Assembly (NCBI GenBank): GCA_946482545.1
Contig: CAMLRX010000120.1
Coordinates: 1 to 15,168, forward strand
Reading direction: 5' to 3'
Source: an uncultured Flavihumibacter sp.
Lineage (GTDB): Bacteria > Bacteroidota > Bacteroidia > Chitinophagales > Chitinophagaceae
DNA length: 15,168 nucleotides
The notes under the pieces are model-generated. The model did not search any database, was not told the DNA's origin, and worked only from the letters and a program-made list of their open reading frames with translations. This document shows, piece after piece, positions 13,536-15,168 of the stretch (within the stretch, counting starts at the first letter, position 1; each line of letters starts with the position of its first letter). The translations under genes and the position numbers were made by a program.

Positions 13536-14686
13536 ATTACTGATTCATATACATTCATCACCGCTTTAGCGCATGCTTCCTGGCTGAAAGTAGCGGCATG
13601 GCGGTACCCTTTTTCAATCATTTGTGCCCGGAGGGCCGCATCACCTGCAATGCGCTCGAAAGCCATCGCCATTTCTCCAGCACTGCCTGGGTCCACATAA
13701 TAGGCCGCATCGCCACCGGTTTCAGGCATACACGAAACATTGGAGGTAATGGTGGGCAGTCCGGACCATAAGGCTTCCAGCACGGGAATACCGAATCCTT
13801 CAAAATAAGATGGGTAGATCATACAAACCGCGGACTGGTAGATGGCGGGGAAATCGGCTGCCGACCGGAAGCCGGGAGCGCTTCGCGCGGCTTCCTGCTC
13901 CGAAAGCAACATCACTTTTCCCTCTAATCCATGCTCCCGGATGAATGCTTTTACTTTCTCCTTATAAGCCCTTCCCTCTCCGATCGCCACCAGGGGAATA
14001 TCAACCTTATCCTCCAGCAGTTTTATCGCTTCGCAGATGGTGAGCAGGTTCTTTCTTTCAATAATAGAACCCACATACAGGAAGTATTTTTCCGGTAATC
14101 CATATTGTTTTTTCACCCGTTCTTTCTCCGCTTCCGGCACTTTTACTGCAAAGGAAGGATTGCAACTCTGGTAGCAGATGTCAATCTTGCTTTCCGGGAT
14201 TTTATAGATTTCAACCAGATCATCGCGGGTTTGTTTGCTGATAGCGATCACGCGATTAGCGTGTTTTGCGGCGTATTTGATTTTGTTCCTGTGGATAAGG
14301 CGGTCGGCCAGTTTGTATTGTGCCAGATACCTTTCAAAAATAAGATCATGCATAGTGACCACGGAAGGAATACCGGAAGACTGAATACCAACCGGGATTT
14401 CGTGGCTCAACCCATGGTAGAGGTTTACCCCCATGGGCTTTAATTCTTTCACCACGCCCCTGCTGCGCCAGGCGGCTTTGAACAACGTTCCGGGGAAATG
14501 CTGTGGTATTACGGTTGAAATATTCTCATAGTCGGTGTCATCGAACCTGTTCGTGATTTTCGGCGCCAGCAAAGTGTATTGGTGCTGCGGGAAATAACGG
14601 GCGAGCGAAGACACGAGCGTACGGCTGTAGTGGCCGAGACCGGTTCCGTTCTGGTAAACCCTTTTGGCGTCGAAAGCGATGTGCAT
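13532..14686 (-). CDS. GT4-family glycosyltransferase, with a palindrome-coded insert
   Basis: The product has 384 residues with the GT-B two-domain layout. The N-terminal domain has the Gly-rich loop QNGTGLGHYSR at 12-22 and TMHDLIFERY at 111-120. The C-terminal nucleotide-sugar domain has LYVGSIIERKNL near 203-213 and the retaining E-x7-E motif EGFGIPVLE with E296 and E304. Such enzymes add a sugar, often mannose, to lipid-linked or surface glycans; donor and acceptor cannot be told. No membrane segment is seen. Residues 265-274 (EAARSAPGFR) look like an in-frame insertion compared with the relatives I remember, and they are coded by a GC-rich palindrome. The gene heads the minus-strand run, starts at an ATG at 14686 and overlaps tsaC by 4 bases. 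It diverges from dapD. Confidence 0.92.
   Translation of the reverse strand: MHIAFDAKRVYQNGTGLGHYSRTLVSSLARYFPQHQYTLLAPKITNRFDDTDYENISTVIPQHFPGTLFKAAWRSRGVVKELKPMGVNLYHGLSHEIPVGIQSSGIPSVVTMHDLIFERYLAQYKLADRLIHRNKIKYAAKHANRVIAISKQTRDDLVEIYKIPESKIDICYQSCNPSFAVKVPEAEKERVKKQYGLPEKYFLYVGSIIERKNLLTICEAIKLLEDKVDIPLVAIGEGRAYKEKVKAFIREHGLEGKVMLLSEQEAARSAPGFRSAADFPAIYQSAVCMIYPSYFEGFGIPVLEALWSGLPTITSNVSCMPETGGDAAYYVDPGSAGEMAMAFERIAGDAALRAQMIEKGYRHAATFSQEACAKAVMNVYESVI
13867..13895. repeat. GC-rich palindrome inside the glycosyltransferase gene
   Basis: GGAAGCC (13867-13873) pairs with GGCTTCC (13889-13895). Inside, GCGC (13878-13881) pairs with GCGC (13885-13888) around a TTC loop, with a 4-base bulge GGGA on one side. 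The whole is 29 bases. It codes for almost exactly the 10 residues that seem extra in this protein. Confidence 0.8.
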
Positions 14687-14703
14687 GGTAAAAATTTCAG
14701 GTG

Positions 14704-14735
14704 CAAATTAGGCGCATGCAGTATTTTCGCCAAAA
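14704..14735 (-). promoter_or_regulatory. Candidate promoter of the glycosyltransferase-tsaC-cca run
   Basis: On the minus strand TTTG (within 14735-14731) lies 19 bases from CTAATTTG (14711-14704). The first is an exact -33 element. The second resembles TAnnTTTG but is one base short between TA and TTTG. It ends 17 bases before the ATG at 14686, so the leader would be about 10 bases. Confidence 0.4.
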
Positions 14736-14743
14736 TTTGAACC

Positions 14744-15168
14744 ATGGAATTAAAAGAACTGATACTGGAAGCCTGGAGCAACCGGGAATTATTGCAGGAA
14801 GATAAATACTCCAGCGCGGTGCGTGCGGTGATAGAAGATGTGGACAAAGGCAGACTGCGCACAGCGGCCCCTTCAGAGAATGGCTGGGTGGTGAACGAAT
14901 GGGTGAAACAGGCCATCCTCATGTATTTCGGCATCCAGCCCATGCAAACATGGACCTTAGAGCCGTTTGAATTTTACGATAAAATGCTGCTGAAACGCGA
15001 TTACAAGGAACTGGGCGTTCGTGCCGTTCCCCATGCCGTGGCCCGTTATGGCGCCTATATCGCAAAGAATGTGGTATTGATGCCTTCTTACGTAAACATC
15101 GGCGCTTACGTGGACGAAGGCACCATGGTAGACACCTGGGCAACCGTAGGCAGTTGCGCGCAGATTGG
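14744..15168 (+). CDS. dapD: Tetrahydrodipicolinate N-succinyltransferase, 3' part cut by the window edge
   Basis: The enzyme transfers succinyl from succinyl-CoA to tetrahydrodipicolinate in the diaminopimelate/lysine pathway, which also feeds peptidoglycan. The 141 visible residues run from MELKELILEAWSNRELL through the helical N-terminal domain to the start of the left-handed beta-helix. The conserved FEFYDKM, RAVPHAVARYGAYIAKNVVL, SYVNIGAYVDEGTMVDTWATVG and SCAQIG segments are typical of DapD. The full family length is about 270 residues, so roughly half is missing at the right. The start ATG gives the standard N-terminus. AAAATTTG, a partial -7 match, lies 4 bases before it. The gene is divergent from the glycosyltransferase run with a 57-base gap. 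Confidence 0.96.
   Translation, partial: MELKELILEAWSNRELLQEDKYSSAVRAVIEDVDKGRLRTAAPSENGWVVNEWVKQAILMYFGIQPMQTWTLEPFEFYDKMLLKRDYKELGVRAVPHAVARYGAYIAKNVVLMPSYVNIGAYVDEGTMVDTWATVGSCAQI

Overview
The window looks like a chromosomal segment of a Bacteroidota member, most likely family Chitinophagaceae. The clues are an archaeal-type prolyl-tRNA synthetase, the SpoIIM/RDD/DUF4129/DUF4350 gene set, an IS1096-passenger (pRiA4b) type protein, a FadL-like outer membrane protein, Asn/Tyr-rich lipoproteins, and several matches to the Bacteroidota promoter element TAnnTTTG with little sign of Shine-Dalgarno sites. The family assignment is an inference; no rRNA or other marker is present. Almost all of the sequence is protein-coding. 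I found no tRNA, rRNA, CRISPR array, transposase or phage gene.

Region 1 (1-3963) holds a membrane/envelope cluster. Three overlapping minus-strand genes (SpoIIM family, DUF4129, DUF4350 lipoprotein) run off the left edge, and an RDD-family membrane protein diverges from them. In related genomes this set usually accompanies a MoxR ATPase and DUF58 proteins, which would lie to the left. The RDD gene meets a small DUF5362-like membrane protein gene tail to tail, with a 4-base overlap of the two stop codons.

Region 2 (4059-8237) has proS on the minus strand, then on the plus strand an Asn/Tyr-rich lipoprotein and a FadL/OmpP1-type outer membrane protein, each followed by a terminator-like hairpin. 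A 313-base convergent gap follows, with one terminator for each direction.

Region 3 (8461-14686) is a minus-strand run of six genes: glycosyltransferase, tsaC, cca, a pRiA4b-like protein with an acidic tail, miaA and a GH1 beta-glucosidase. Three of them mature tRNA: t6A37 synthesis, CCA-end addition and i6A37 synthesis. A divergent dapD (lysine/diaminopimelate pathway) is cut by the right edge.

The less ordinary signals are small. The glycosyltransferase gene carries a GC-rich palindrome of about 30 bases that looks like an in-frame insertion. A short AT-rich dispersed repeat occurs in two intergenic regions, one copy touching the apparent TTG start of miaA. miaA and the downstream GH1 gene both lack an ATG start. 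I see no clear new defence or mobile system.
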